A stretch of DNA of 64,000 nt, taken from Candidatus Poribacteria bacterium. Lineage in GTDB: Bacteria > Poribacteria > WGA-4E > WGA-3G. The stretch spans positions 44,398 through 108,397 of the forward strand of contig JAJDWA010000071.1 of the NCBI GenBank assembly GCA_022825825.1, given 5' to 3'. How positions within the stretch are numbered: the first letter of the stretch is position 1; each line of letters begins with the position of its first letter. A program made the position numbers and the translations under genes. Under the pieces are notes generated by a model that had not been told where the DNA came from, searched no databases, and was given only the letters and a program-made list of their open reading frames with translations. Below are positions 48,960 to 58,614 of the stretch, piece by piece.

Positions 48960-49124
48960 GGCGTCAATTTAAGGAAAATGCAAGATTTTTTCTTGTAGGA
49001 GCGAGCTTTGCTCGCGACCTTTCGTCCGATGTCGCGAGCAAAGCTCGCTCGGACAGAAGAAAATCGGGCTTTGAAAACCCTCCCACAAGAAACAATCTGG
49101 TAATTATGTGCTTAAATTGACGCC
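48960..49124. mobile_element. 165-bp non-autonomous TIR element (MITE-like) with TA flanks
   Basis: GGCGTCAATTTAAG ... CTTAAATTGACGCC perfect 14-bp TIRs, TA on both sides; interior gtaggagcgagctttgctcgcgac / gtcgcgagcaaagctcgctc palindrome. Confidence 0.7.
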
Positions 49125-49259
49125 TATGGTGCGGTTTCCTAACCGCACCAGCCTTCGATCCTTATTACCTAATTTATTTATTAATCTTCATACAGATTGT
49201 GCTACATAGTGGCAACTTGGGTTTTTGTAGTCCAACCTAAAAATATGTGTGCATTTCCT

Positions 49260-49284
49260 GGTAGGTTCGGTTTCTTAACCTACC
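49260..49284. repeat. Palindromic hairpin, TTTC(C/T)TAA-loop family
   Basis: ggtaggtt-cggtttctt-aacctacc. Confidence 0.6.
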
Positions 49285-49383
49285 TTGTTGTATAAATAAT
49301 TGTTGGTTTTACTATAGAATTCTAACGGTGTTCAACCTAACCTATGTGCTATAGTCATGAGAATTCAAACAAGAAATTCAGGA

Positions 49384-50424
49384 TTAAAGGGACAGGTCAC
49401 TCAAATATTCCGCGATGTGTTTAGGTTGCCCATCAACTGTTGTCTCCATTGCAGCGATAACGAGAACAAAACTCTTGATATTGTCTTCAATCCGCGTATC
49501 TGATGGTTCTCCACCTTCAAGCCAATTTAGAAACTCATCAAACAGATGTTGATGTGCATAATACGGAATACCGGGAGCTTCATAAACCTCTTTCTCACCG
49601 CCAACACGATGGATCGTCATCTGGTTTCCACCTGCGATTTCAACTGCTCCTTGCTCAAATTCTGCGCGATAGTGTTCACCATTCCAACAATTGATGATAC
49701 CTGCTGCAGAACTGTTTCCTTCATAAGAGGTGTGAACCCCGTTATCCATCCGCATCAAATAGTATCCGCTTGAAAAATGCTTGAAACTTGACCATTCTGG
49801 ATTCCAACCGAATCCGACTAAGGTTTCACAATCGCCCCCAGAGAGGAAGCGGAGCATATCAAGGTGATGCACAGATGCTTCAAAAAGAAGGCTGAAATCC
49901 ATATCGTGACGCCAGTCCACACCCCACGAAAGATAGCGTCGATAATCACACGCGTATCTGCCAACAATGTGTTGTAGCCGTCCTAATCTGCCTTCCTCAC
50001 GGATACGGACCAATTCCTGTTTATTATTCGCATAGCGATAGTTTTGGATAATCGCACATGGTAACCCTGTTTTCTGTGATGTGCGTACCATTGCTTTCGC
50101 TGCGTCTAAGGTATCTGCGATCGGTTTTTCGCAGATGACCGGCATTCCATTTTCCATCGCTGCAACTGCTGCTGGGCTATGAAATTTAGGTGGGGTCGCC
50201 ACACCACAAAAATCTGCCTTGACCGATGCACACGCTTCGTTAAAATCTGTGAAAAGTTGTGAAGAACTCAGTCCTAATGCTTCACCTTGATTTTTAAGGA
50301 CATCTTCCTTTACATCTGCTAAACCGACAATCTCAACGCGGTCACTGAAATTACTTCTGAAGTTGTGAATCCAACCGCCAGCCATACCGCTGCCACCAAT
50401 CATCAAACATGTGTGTTTTGCCAT
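49384..50424 (-). CDS. Gfo/Idh/MocA family oxidoreductase (paralog 2)
   Basis: CLMIGGSGMAGGWIHNF; PVICEKPIADTLDAAKAM; near co-linear with CDS 47679. Confidence 0.93.
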   Translation of the reverse strand: MAKHTCLMIGGSGMAGGWIHNFRSNFSDRVEIVGLADVKEDVLKNQGEALGLSSSQLFTDFNEACASVKADFCGVATPPKFHSPAAVAAMENGMPVICEKPIADTLDAAKAMVRTSQKTGLPCAIIQNYRYANNKQELVRIREEGRLGRLQHIVGRYACDYRRYLSWGVDWRHDMDFSLLFEASVHHLDMLRFLSGGDCETLVGFGWNPEWSSFKHFSSGYYLMRMDNGVHTSYEGNSSAAGIINCWNGEHYRAEFEQGAVEIAGGNQMTIHRVGGEKEVYEAPGIPYYAHQHLFDEFLNWLEGGEPSDTRIEDNIKSFVLVIAAMETTVDGQPKHIAEYLSDLSL

Positions 50425-50449
50425 AATATCTCCTTTTTAAATGTCCGAG

Positions 50450-50465
50450 GCGCAATGAATTGCGC
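50450..50465. repeat. Palindromic element gcgcaatgaattgcgc
   Basis: Within gaggcgcaatgaattgcgcgactac; related sequences at ~7871-7891 and ~9976-9998. Confidence 0.6.
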
Positions 50466-50523
50466 GACTACAAACGAGAAAAATGTAAGACATATAAGTT
50501 TTTAGATTTTACTACAACAAAAT

Positions 50524-51036
50524 CTATAAGTTATTTTTCATCAATCTGCCACGTAAGACGTAATCATCTTTACCGTCTCGGACACGTTCAAGTTCTGCTT
50601 CAGTAGCCTCCCGCCGTACTTTTGCTGGCACACCCATAGCAACGGTCCCAGGCGGAATTTCCTGTCCTTCCCGCACAAGCGTGCCTGCGGCAATGATCGC
50701 ACGTTCCCCAATTTCGCAACCTGTCAGAAGAATCGCCCCCATCCCAATCAATGCCTCATTGCCGATAGTGCAACTGTGCAGAATTGCCCCATGTCCAACA
50801 GTAACATCATCACCGATAAGACATGGTATCTCTTTGTCCATGTGTATTACCGTGCCATCTTGAATATTAGTGCGGCATCCGATGTAAATCGGTTCCAAGT
50901 CCCCCCGTAACACGCAGTTAAACCAGATACTTGATTCTTCACCGATTGATACGTCTCCAATTACCATTGCCCCAGGGGCAACGAAGACTGAAGAATGTAT
51001 ATTTGTTGGTGTTATGCCTTCGTATTCTATTAACAT
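50524..51036 (-). CDS. Gamma carbonic anhydrase-like hexapeptide-repeat protein
   Basis: FVAPGAMVIGDVSIGEESSIWFNCVLRGDLEPIYIGCRTNIQDGTVIH, DVTVGHGAILHSCTIGNEALIGMGA; start moved from 51111. Confidence 0.93.
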   Translation of the reverse strand: MLIEYEGITPTNIHSSVFVAPGAMVIGDVSIGEESSIWFNCVLRGDLEPIYIGCRTNIQDGTVIHMDKEIPCLIGDDVTVGHGAILHSCTIGNEALIGMGAILLTGCEIGERAIIAAGTLVREGQEIPPGTVAMGVPAKVRREATEAELERVRDGKDDYVLRGRLMKNNL

Positions 51037-51097
51037 TTTCCTTCCTTTCATGCACATTTGCTGATGAGGTTTAAACCACGCAACAAGTTTTGAAAGT

Positions 51098-52735
51098 TTA
51101 TACTTGTGCAACTAACAACTTGCGAAGATTTCCTATTCCGGACCTGTAAGACATCACAAACACCCCCACAAGCAAAATGAGTAGGACGAAAAATACCGTA
51201 ATATTCTTCGTATGCCATGCAATTACTGGTGCGATGACACATACTACGTCAATAAAAAGTGTCACGGTGAAGGTTAAGACTCTTAAAATCGGTTTTGGTT
51301 GATGTGTAAGCTCTGCCATCCACGGCAGTGTTCCGATCATCGTATTCAATGCACATGCAACTGGAAGCGTTATGATCGGTGTGAGCAGCACCAACCCCCA
51401 GTTGTCTGTTGGAATTCGGAGCAGATAAACAGCAGTGAGTGACCAAAATTCTGCATAAAACAATGCACATAGCAGAGAAGTCAGAAATTTACTGGTGAAT
51501 ACCAATCGCGGTGTAACAGGTGCGGATTTCAACATCCACCACGTTTTCGCTTCATCTCGCAGTCCGTTACAGCTAATACCGAAGGTGATAAGTAAACTAT
51601 AAAGTAGGACTTGGACGGTGAGAATCTCGGCTGCGTTTTCATTCACGCCGCTTCCATCCGCAAATAGGACAGCGATATGGACTATTAAAAAGAACGTGAG
51701 CATGACGATTGCAATCACGCGTCCACTGTGCCTGATGAAGATCAGAAAATCTTTTAACATCATAGATTGGATTTTGCCACGTCCGAGTGTAGCAAATGTG
51801 CTGCTAAGGTTTGGGGTCGTAGGATGGCTATTGTTCCGTGCAGGTTTTCGTTTTGTTTTTATTTGGCGAATTTTTTCCCATCCGCGTTGATATATACCTT
51901 GTGCTGTAAGCATTGCTAAGCTGACTGAAACAAGGCTTATTCCGAACCCGCCAAGTATCCATTGCAGCCTATCCCATAGTGTAGATTCGGTTGTCCAACT
52001 TAATAGAAATTTTCCGATCCATTCGTGTGGGGACCACGTTGCGGATGCGTTGGCAGTTCTTTCGGAAGCCCAATCCAGAAAAATACGTTTTATCGGTACT
52101 GCATCAGCCCCGGAGAAAAGCGAAAATGATAATAGGAAACCGACTGCAACACCTATCGCTGTTCCGATAACCTTAAGTGTAGCAAGCAGCCCCACAGATG
52201 AAAAAAAACGAATTATCACCATCACGCTAATGGTAACAAAACTTGAGAGCGTTGCCAGGAGACACAGAGATATAGGAAATAGCACAACATAAAAAGGCAA
52301 AGGTAATTCAAATATAATACCAAATGCTACCCACGGTGGTGCTAAGAAACAGAGCATACTCAAAAATCGGGTGGTAGTAATATGAATAAATTTATATCCA
52401 AAGATTGCTACCGGTTTTATTGGCGCAGCGTGTAACAAAGTGATGCCGGGAGCTTCATATAATATTTTCAATGAACTCTCCATTAATTCTTTGGCAACTA
52501 TTATAATTCCGAACAGCATGAAGCCGTTAATCACACTCAAAAGAAGCGGCGGAGGAGCGTCAGTAGATCGCAAGTGCATGAAAAGGGAATAGCCCAAGAT
52601 AGACAAGGCAACGATAAAAATGAGGTAGCCGATACCTTTTAAAACACTTTTCCGCAATGTTTGCCTATCGTGTTTAAAACTGTTCAGCCATCCAAGGCAG
52701 TCTGCTTTGAGGAGTATTTTGATACTTTTTAACAT
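51098..52735 (-). CDS. ABC-2 type transporter permease
   Basis: 545 aa, many TM segments; followed (in transcription order, upstream) by ABC ATPase on the same strand. Confidence 0.8.
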   Translation of the reverse strand: MLKSIKILLKADCLGWLNSFKHDRQTLRKSVLKGIGYLIFIVALSILGYSLFMHLRSTDAPPPLLLSVINGFMLFGIIIVAKELMESSLKILYEAPGITLLHAAPIKPVAIFGYKFIHITTTRFLSMLCFLAPPWVAFGIIFELPLPFYVVLFPISLCLLATLSSFVTISVMVIIRFFSSVGLLATLKVIGTAIGVAVGFLLSFSLFSGADAVPIKRIFLDWASERTANASATWSPHEWIGKFLLSWTTESTLWDRLQWILGGFGISLVSVSLAMLTAQGIYQRGWEKIRQIKTKRKPARNNSHPTTPNLSSTFATLGRGKIQSMMLKDFLIFIRHSGRVIAIVMLTFFLIVHIAVLFADGSGVNENAAEILTVQVLLYSLLITFGISCNGLRDEAKTWWMLKSAPVTPRLVFTSKFLTSLLCALFYAEFWSLTAVYLLRIPTDNWGLVLLTPIITLPVACALNTMIGTLPWMAELTHQPKPILRVLTFTVTLFIDVVCVIAPVIAWHTKNITVFFVLLILLVGVFVMSYRSGIGNLRKLLVAQV

Positions 52736-52908
52736 TAGTTTCCGAATGCAATATTGATAGATTTTAGGATCATTTAGACACTCTGCACCTGTGAGGTTAG
52801 GAAACCTCGCCCACCGGGGAGGAAAGCGTCTATTTATTTTTCTAATTCACCAATATTTTTCAGTTTATAGCACATTTCTGAATTGATATGTCCCTTCAAC
52901 CTTAACTT

Positions 52909-53667
52909 TTAAGCATCTGCAGTAAGGTCAAGAAAAATATCTTCTAACGTCTCCATCCGATGCGGGTCAATGTCTGTGGGTTGTGCGCGCAATTCTCGTT
53001 TCTTTTCCTGTAATTCCGCCAAAGTCCCAACAGCAATAAGTTGGCCTTTACTGATAATGCCGACTCTGTCGCAAATCCGTTCTGCAATTTCAAGTATGTG
53101 TGTTGTCATAAAAACTGTACAGCCTTGTTCACATCGTTCGCGCAAAATTTCCCTGACGGTACGTGCACTTCTCGGGTCTAATCCACTCGTAGGTTCATCG
53201 AGAAAAAGAATTTTTGGGTGATGTATGAGGACAGAGATGAGCAAAATTTTCTTCTGCATGCCGTAGGAATAGCCTTTAATCTGGTCATTCGCTGCATCAG
53301 CGAGTTCAAGTTGTTCAAGCAGCACCCCCATTTCATTTTCAGCTTGTTGCGGCGGCACCTCATACAAATCGGCAATCATACGCACAAACTGCCTACCGCT
53401 TAACGCCTCGTAAAGTTGCGGTGTATCTGGCATAAGACCAAGAATTGCCTTTGCCTGTAAACTCTGCTTTTGTATATCGTATCCGCCAAGTGTTGCTGTG
53501 CCCGATGTAGGACGGAGTAAGCCAGTGAGCATATTGATTGTGGTTGTTTTACCCGCACCATTGGGGCCGAGAAATCCGAATATTTCGCCAGAATCAACAC
53601 GCAGGATGAGTGAATCTACAGCACACAATTTACCGAAATATTTTGTTAGGTTTGAGGTTTCAATCAT
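52909..53667 (-). CDS. ABC transporter ATP-binding protein
   Basis: GFLGPNGAGKTTTINMLTGLLRPT Walker A; KILFLDEPTSGLDP Walker B; YSYGMQKK signature. Confidence 0.95.
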   Translation of the reverse strand: MIETSNLTKYFGKLCAVDSLILRVDSGEIFGFLGPNGAGKTTTINMLTGLLRPTSGTATLGGYDIQKQSLQAKAILGLMPDTPQLYEALSGRQFVRMIADLYEVPPQQAENEMGVLLEQLELADAANDQIKGYSYGMQKKILLISVLIHHPKILFLDEPTSGLDPRSARTVREILRERCEQGCTVFMTTHILEIAERICDRVGIISKGQLIAVGTLAELQEKKRELRAQPTDIDPHRMETLEDIFLDLTADA

Positions 53668-54331
53668 TTTGACTACTGCCAAGAATATCACTTTTAAGTG
53701 CTGCAAGCGTTTCATCAAGATCGGAATCCTTTTCAGGTATTTCCATTTGATCTGTGGCGCGGCGGGATCGTTCTTCCCACATTTCTGCTTTTGCCTCTGT
53801 CTTTTTCAATTCCTGTTCTGCCTGTTGAAATACAATATTATCATCTGGCAGATCAAATTCAGCCAATAATTTATAGAATTCTGCACGCGTTTCTGCCTGT
53901 TTTCGGCGTTGGGACAACGTTTCCGCCCGTTTTGCTGCGTCTCGGAATTGTTGATAAAATTCATACAAGGCAGTTTTTAAGTCTGCTACAACTGCTTCCT
54001 GGGCATGAATTTGCTGTTTTAAATCATTTGCCTGTTGCAGGTACTGTTGTTCACGCTGTTGGATTTCATTTGCGCGTTCTTTATTATTATTGTGCAAAGC
54101 AGCATCTACTTTTTTACGCCACATCTTTGCCTCATCAACGGCTTCCCGGTATGCCTGTTTGAGTCTTTGCTCTTCCGCAATCGCTGCAGCAACAAGTTCT
54201 TTCGCCTCCGCGATCCGCCTTTTCATATCAACAATAGTTTTTTCAAGTGGAGATTTGTTGTTTTCTGCTGCCTCTACAAATTGGTCTATGTTCTCTTTAA
54301 TCTGTGCTGAAATTTGCTTTAGTCTTTTCAC
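53660..54331 (-). CDS. PspA/IM30 family protein
   Basis: Extended coiled coil; EKTIVDMKRRIAEAKELVAAAIAEEQRLKQAY... typical PspA. Confidence 0.85.
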   Translation of the reverse strand: MKRLKQISAQIKENIDQFVEAAENNKSPLEKTIVDMKRRIAEAKELVAAAIAEEQRLKQAYREAVDEAKMWRKKVDAALHNNNKERANEIQQREQQYLQQANDLKQQIHAQEAVVADLKTALYEFYQQFRDAAKRAETLSQRRKQAETRAEFYKLLAEFDLPDDNIVFQQAEQELKKTEAKAEMWEERSRRATDQMEIPEKDSDLDETLAALKSDILGSSQND

Positions 54332-54474
54332 TGTTTATGCCTCCGGCATCTATTTCAAATTTAACGATGGTACTTATGTTGACTATTTATTTTAACAGAG
54401 ACATTTTGCTTTAAAAAGATAGGAAAACATCTTGATTTTCGTATAAACTTAACTCAATTTGGAACAAAATATCT

Positions 54475-55338
54475 TTACAATGTTTCGTAATCAGCATTGA
54501 CAAGTTCAACACCAAAAATTGCCAATCTGGTCATGATACTCCTGATAGCAGGAATATTGTTATCAATCAAAATTGAGGAACGGTGATGCAGCGCAGCAGC
54601 TTCACCGAATGAACCGCTACCCGCAAAAAAATCTAAAAGTAAATCTCCTGGGGATGAATGTACTTTTACGATACGATTAAGGATTCCAAGAGGTTTTTGT
54701 GTTGGATAACCGGTTTTTTCACTACCATTCGTGGTAACAATTGTATGCCACCAAACATCGGTTGGTGTTTTCCCTAACGATGCCTTCTCTTTGCCAACTA
54801 AACCGGGTGCCATATACGGAATCCGGTCCATCTCATCAAAATTGAAGGTATAATGTTTTGGCGTTTTAGCGTACCACAAGATATTATCGTGTTTGGCGGG
54901 CCATCGTGACTTGGAACGTCCGCCGTAATCATAAGCCCAGATAATCTCATTGACAAAAGAATCCCGTCCAAATATTTCATCAAGTATCACTTTAGAGTAA
55001 TGCACCTCTCGGTAATCAATATGCAGGAAAAAGCTGCCGTGTGGGTGCAGTACTCGGTATGCTTCTTCAAAACGGAGACGCAAAAACGCGAGATAGGCAT
55101 CCGAACTTTTGAACTTATCAGAGTAGCGTCTGGTTTTTCCTCTGTGCGTTTTATATGTCTTGCCTTGGAATCCTATCCGATCGCCTTGATCATCCTGTTC
55201 GACCTGCATTTCAGTCCGTAACTGATATTTACCGGTATTAAAGGGCGGATCAATGTATATTAAGTTGATACTCTCATCAGAAACATATTTCTGTAGAATT
55301 GTGAGGTTGTCCCCGTAATAGAGATGGTGTTTAGACAT
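54475..55338 (-). CDS. Site-specific DNA-methyltransferase
   Basis: INLIYIDPPFNTGKYQ catalytic motif; KTGYPTQKPLGILNRIVKVHSSPGDLLLDFFAGSGS. Confidence 0.93.
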   Translation of the reverse strand: MSKHHLYYGDNLTILQKYVSDESINLIYIDPPFNTGKYQLRTEMQVEQDDQGDRIGFQGKTYKTHRGKTRRYSDKFKSSDAYLAFLRLRFEEAYRVLHPHGSFFLHIDYREVHYSKVILDEIFGRDSFVNEIIWAYDYGGRSKSRWPAKHDNILWYAKTPKHYTFNFDEMDRIPYMAPGLVGKEKASLGKTPTDVWWHTIVTTNGSEKTGYPTQKPLGILNRIVKVHSSPGDLLLDFFAGSGSFGEAAALHHRSSILIDNNIPAIRSIMTRLAIFGVELVNADYETL

Positions 55339-55543
55339 GCGGTTCTTTTCTTATGCGTGCTTCAAACGCACTATTAGATTTGATTTTTTGTGGAAAAATT
55401 ATATCAGAATATGTATAATTTATCAACTATGTTGTCTAAAAGTCTAAAAGTCATTTCCTGCCACATCGAAGTAGGCCCGCAAATTGTCATAAGTAGGGTA
55501 TCTTTATATGGTTAGTGCTTTTCTCGAACGATAGATATTTATC

Positions 55544-55572
55544 TTGACGATATGTGTTTTTTCGTGTAAAAT
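55544..55572 (+). promoter_or_regulatory. Sigma70-like promoter upstream of ruvX
   Basis: TTGACG-17 bp-TAAAAT. Confidence 0.5.
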
Positions 55573-55626
55573 TGTAAAATATGTGAAATTAGAAATCTGA
55601 ACGGGTTTTCCGCAGGAGGAGTTAAC

Positions 55627-56046
55627 ATGGCTGTTTTACTTGGATTAGACGTCGGTGACGTAAGGATCGGTGTAGCCGTTAGCGATGCGCTTGGTAGTGG
55701 CGCACATCCATTATGTACCCTAACCCGCACAAATCGACAACGTGATATAACAGCAATAGGTGATCTCGCCTCCATACATAAGGTAGAACGGATCATCATT
55801 GGATTGCCTGTCTCACTTGACGGAACCCTTGGCACACAAGCAGAGAAGGTGCAAAAATTTGGAGACCGATTGTCCAAAGGGCTTAATATACCTGTTGAGT
55901 TCTGTGACGAAAGATTTACAACATCAGAAGCAGAAGAAATTTTGGATAAAGTTGACGTAAACCCTAAAGACCGCAAAAAAGTTATCGATCAAGTTTCCGC
56001 TGTGCTTATTTTAGATGAGTACCTACGTGAAAACACAGGAGAATAG
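55627..56046 (+). CDS. ruvX: Holliday junction resolvase RuvX/YqgF
   Basis: LLGLDVGDVRIGVAVSDALG, IIIGLPVSLDGTLG, CDERFTTSEAE. Confidence 0.95.
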   Translation: MAVLLGLDVGDVRIGVAVSDALGSGAHPLCTLTRTNRQRDITAIGDLASIHKVERIIIGLPVSLDGTLGTQAEKVQKFGDRLSKGLNIPVEFCDERFTTSEAEEILDKVDVNPKDRKKVIDQVSAVLILDEYLRENTGE

Positions 56047-56126
56047 GAAGGGCAAGATTCTCATCATTTTCGCTGATCCGTTGTTGCAGATTAGATTATT
56101 AGGCAGCGTTGATTTGGAGGCAGCCC

Positions 56127-57176
56127 ATGTTCCTGCGAAATATAGGCTCAATATTGACGCAAAAACGATTTCCGAGATTTGCATTATACACACTCGGTTG
56201 CCTTGGAATCATCTGCTTTAGCATGGTTTTGATTGGGGCATACTACTTATCCCCAATCGCTTCGTCAGAAGAGATTGTGACTATAAAAATCTCTCCTGGT
56301 AGCAGTACAACAACAATTGCAGAACGTCTTGCGACCAATAATTTGATTCGAAGTCCTCTTGTCTTCAAAATCGCAGCTCGGTATCGTGGGATAGGCACTC
56401 AACTTCGTGCCGGTACTTATCAACTAAGTCGTGACATGTCGCTCCCGCGGATTCTTGATGAGCTCAAGAAAGGACAAATTGAGTTTCAAACTTTTACTGT
56501 GCCAGAAGGCATTACGGCAAAAGCAATTGCAGAGTTATGGGAATCTTCTGGGTTTGGTACTGCGAAAGCGTTTGTAGAGGCAACGCAGGCACCAAAATTA
56601 CTAAAAAAATACGTGCCTGAGGGCGTTACAGCGGAAGGATACCTTTTTCCAAATACTTATAAATTCGCTAAGGGGAGCACAACAAAAACAATTGTTCAGA
56701 TGATGTTGGCAGAAGCAGATAAAAGATGGGACGAAACATTAGCTAAAGAAGCAGAAGCATTAGGGTTAACACGTCATCAAGTCATTACGTTGGCTTCTAT
56801 TATACAAAGGGAGGCTGGTTCCGAGTCGGAAATACCACAGATTTCAAGTGTTTTTCACAATCGCCTAAAACATAACTGGCGATTACAAGCGGACCCGACT
56901 GTGCTTTATGCATTAGGTGATCCGAAACGTTTGTTGACAAGAAAAGACCTGAAATTTGTGTCACCATACAATACGTATCTGCATAAAGGTTTGCCACCTG
57001 GCCCTATCGGTAATCCGGGAATGGCTTCTATTTTAGGGGCGCTAAGACCCGAAAAGACATCTTATTACTATTTCGTTGCTATCGGTAAAGGAAAACATCA
57101 TTTCTCAAAGACACTTGCTGAACATAATAGGATGATTCGCCAAATTAAACGAAAAAAAGCTGCCGCGAAAAACTGA
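56127..57176 (+). CDS. mltG: Endolytic transglycosylase MltG
   Basis: LASIIQREAGSESEIPQISSVFHNRL, LQADPTVLYALG, YNTYLHKGLPPGPIGNPG. Confidence 0.96.
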   Translation: MFLRNIGSILTQKRFPRFALYTLGCLGIICFSMVLIGAYYLSPIASSEEIVTIKISPGSSTTTIAERLATNNLIRSPLVFKIAARYRGIGTQLRAGTYQLSRDMSLPRILDELKKGQIEFQTFTVPEGITAKAIAELWESSGFGTAKAFVEATQAPKLLKKYVPEGVTAEGYLFPNTYKFAKGSTTKTIVQMMLAEADKRWDETLAKEAEALGLTRHQVITLASIIQREAGSESEIPQISSVFHNRLKHNWRLQADPTVLYALGDPKRLLTRKDLKFVSPYNTYLHKGLPPGPIGNPGMASILGALRPEKTSYYYFVAIGKGKHHFSKTLAEHNRMIRQIKRKKAAAKN

Positions 57177-57233
57177 TAGGTAATGAAATACATAAAATAA
57201 ATATATAATCGTGAACGGAGTTAAACATATTAT

Positions 57234-58544
57234 ATGGGAAATGTTGAATATCAGCAAACACTTCAGTCTGAAATCACAATTTCTGGAAAAGGGCTAATGC
57301 TGGGGGAAGCTGTTGAACTGACTATTAAACCTGCTCCAGCTGATTCCGGTATTGTCTTTCAACGGACTGACCAATCAGGATCATCAGAGGTGAAAGTCTG
57401 TCCGGAAAATTGGACAGAAGTATTGCCGCGTTGCACAAGTTTACAGCAGGATGGGACAACAATTAGTAGCGTTGAACATCTTCTATCTGCCCTTGCGGGA
57501 CTTAAGATTGATAATGCAAAAGTAGAACTCAATGCACAAGAACCTCCTGCCCTTGACGGTAGTGCGCTACCGTACATCACAAAAATCCAGGAAATTGGAT
57601 TGGCAAAGCAAGATGTCCCGCGTCGTTTTATTGAAGTTTCCGAGCCGTTCACTATCAGTGATGGTAACAAACAACTTATTTTTCTACCATCCGATACTTT
57701 TGAAGTTACGTTTGCTTACGATCATCCGAATGCTGAACCACAGTTTGCTACATGGGAGATAACAGCGGATAACTATATCACCGAAATCGCACCTGCTCGT
57801 AGTTTCTGTTTTGAGGCAGAAATTGAGGCATTGCAATCACTCGGAATCGGTAAAGGGGCAAGTTATGACAACGTCGTGGTTGTCAAAGCGGATGGACAGA
57901 CAAGTCCTGAATTAAGGTTTAAAGATGAATTTGTTCGTCATAAAACGCTTGACCTCATCGGTGACCTTTATCTTGCTGGACACCTGCCGAAAGCACAGGT
58001 CATAGCAATGCGCACGGGACATACGTTCCACGCCCAATTTGTCCAGGCACTGGCAGAAAAAGGGATCCTTGATTTCGCAGATGCAGAAAACGATAAGGTT
58101 GATCAAACTGTTGAGGCGAAGGATATATACCGAATTCTGCCACATCGGCACCCGATGTGTTTGATTGATAGGGTCATTGAATTTGAAAACGGAAAACGCG
58201 CTGTCGGCATCAAAAATTTAACGTATAACGAACCTATATTTGAGGGGCATTTTCCAGCACAACCAGTGATGCCAGGCGTTTTACAAGTGGAGGCACTTGC
58301 ACAACTCGGCGCATGGTTGCTGCTTCAAGAAATCGGAAAAGAGGATCAACTCGGTTATTTTAGGTCTATTAGTAAAGCAACTTTTCGGAAAACTGTTATA
58401 CCGGGCGATCAACTTCGATTGGAAATTGAAATTGTTCAGCGGCGTAGCAACTTGGCACGAATCGCAGGGAAAGCATACATAGATGACGCTCTTGCAACAG
58501 AAGCAGAACTGTCTATTGCACTTGCCGCTACAGAAAACGAATAG
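57234..58544 (+). CDS. lpxC/fabZ: Bifunctional UDP-3-O-acyl-N-acetylglucosamine deacetylase / 3-hydroxyacyl-ACP dehydratase
   Basis: TTISSVEHLLSALAGLKIDNAKVEL and RHKTLDLIGDLYLAG (LpxC); ILPHRHPMCLIDRV and FEGHFPAQPVMPGVLQVEALAQLG (FabZ). Confidence 0.97.
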   Translation: MGNVEYQQTLQSEITISGKGLMLGEAVELTIKPAPADSGIVFQRTDQSGSSEVKVCPENWTEVLPRCTSLQQDGTTISSVEHLLSALAGLKIDNAKVELNAQEPPALDGSALPYITKIQEIGLAKQDVPRRFIEVSEPFTISDGNKQLIFLPSDTFEVTFAYDHPNAEPQFATWEITADNYITEIAPARSFCFEAEIEALQSLGIGKGASYDNVVVVKADGQTSPELRFKDEFVRHKTLDLIGDLYLAGHLPKAQVIAMRTGHTFHAQFVQALAEKGILDFADAENDKVDQTVEAKDIYRILPHRHPMCLIDRVIEFENGKRAVGIKNLTYNEPIFEGHFPAQPVMPGVLQVEALAQLGAWLLLQEIGKEDQLGYFRSISKATFRKTVIPGDQLRLEIEIVQRRSNLARIAGKAYIDDALATEAELSIALAATENE

Positions 58545-58614
58545 ACTCAACATGCTGATATTCTTGTGAATATATTTTAAAAGTGCAAAAACAATCAGAA
58601 AGTAGAGGCAACTT

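Noticed and set aside
48717-49383. CRISPR array in the repeat-rich spacer
   Set aside because: Repeats are palindromic, unequal in length and irregularly spaced; no regular repeat-spacer periodicity and no cas genes.
53698-54162. 154-aa plus-strand ORF
   Set aside because: Antisense to the PspA-like gene; no recognisable domain.
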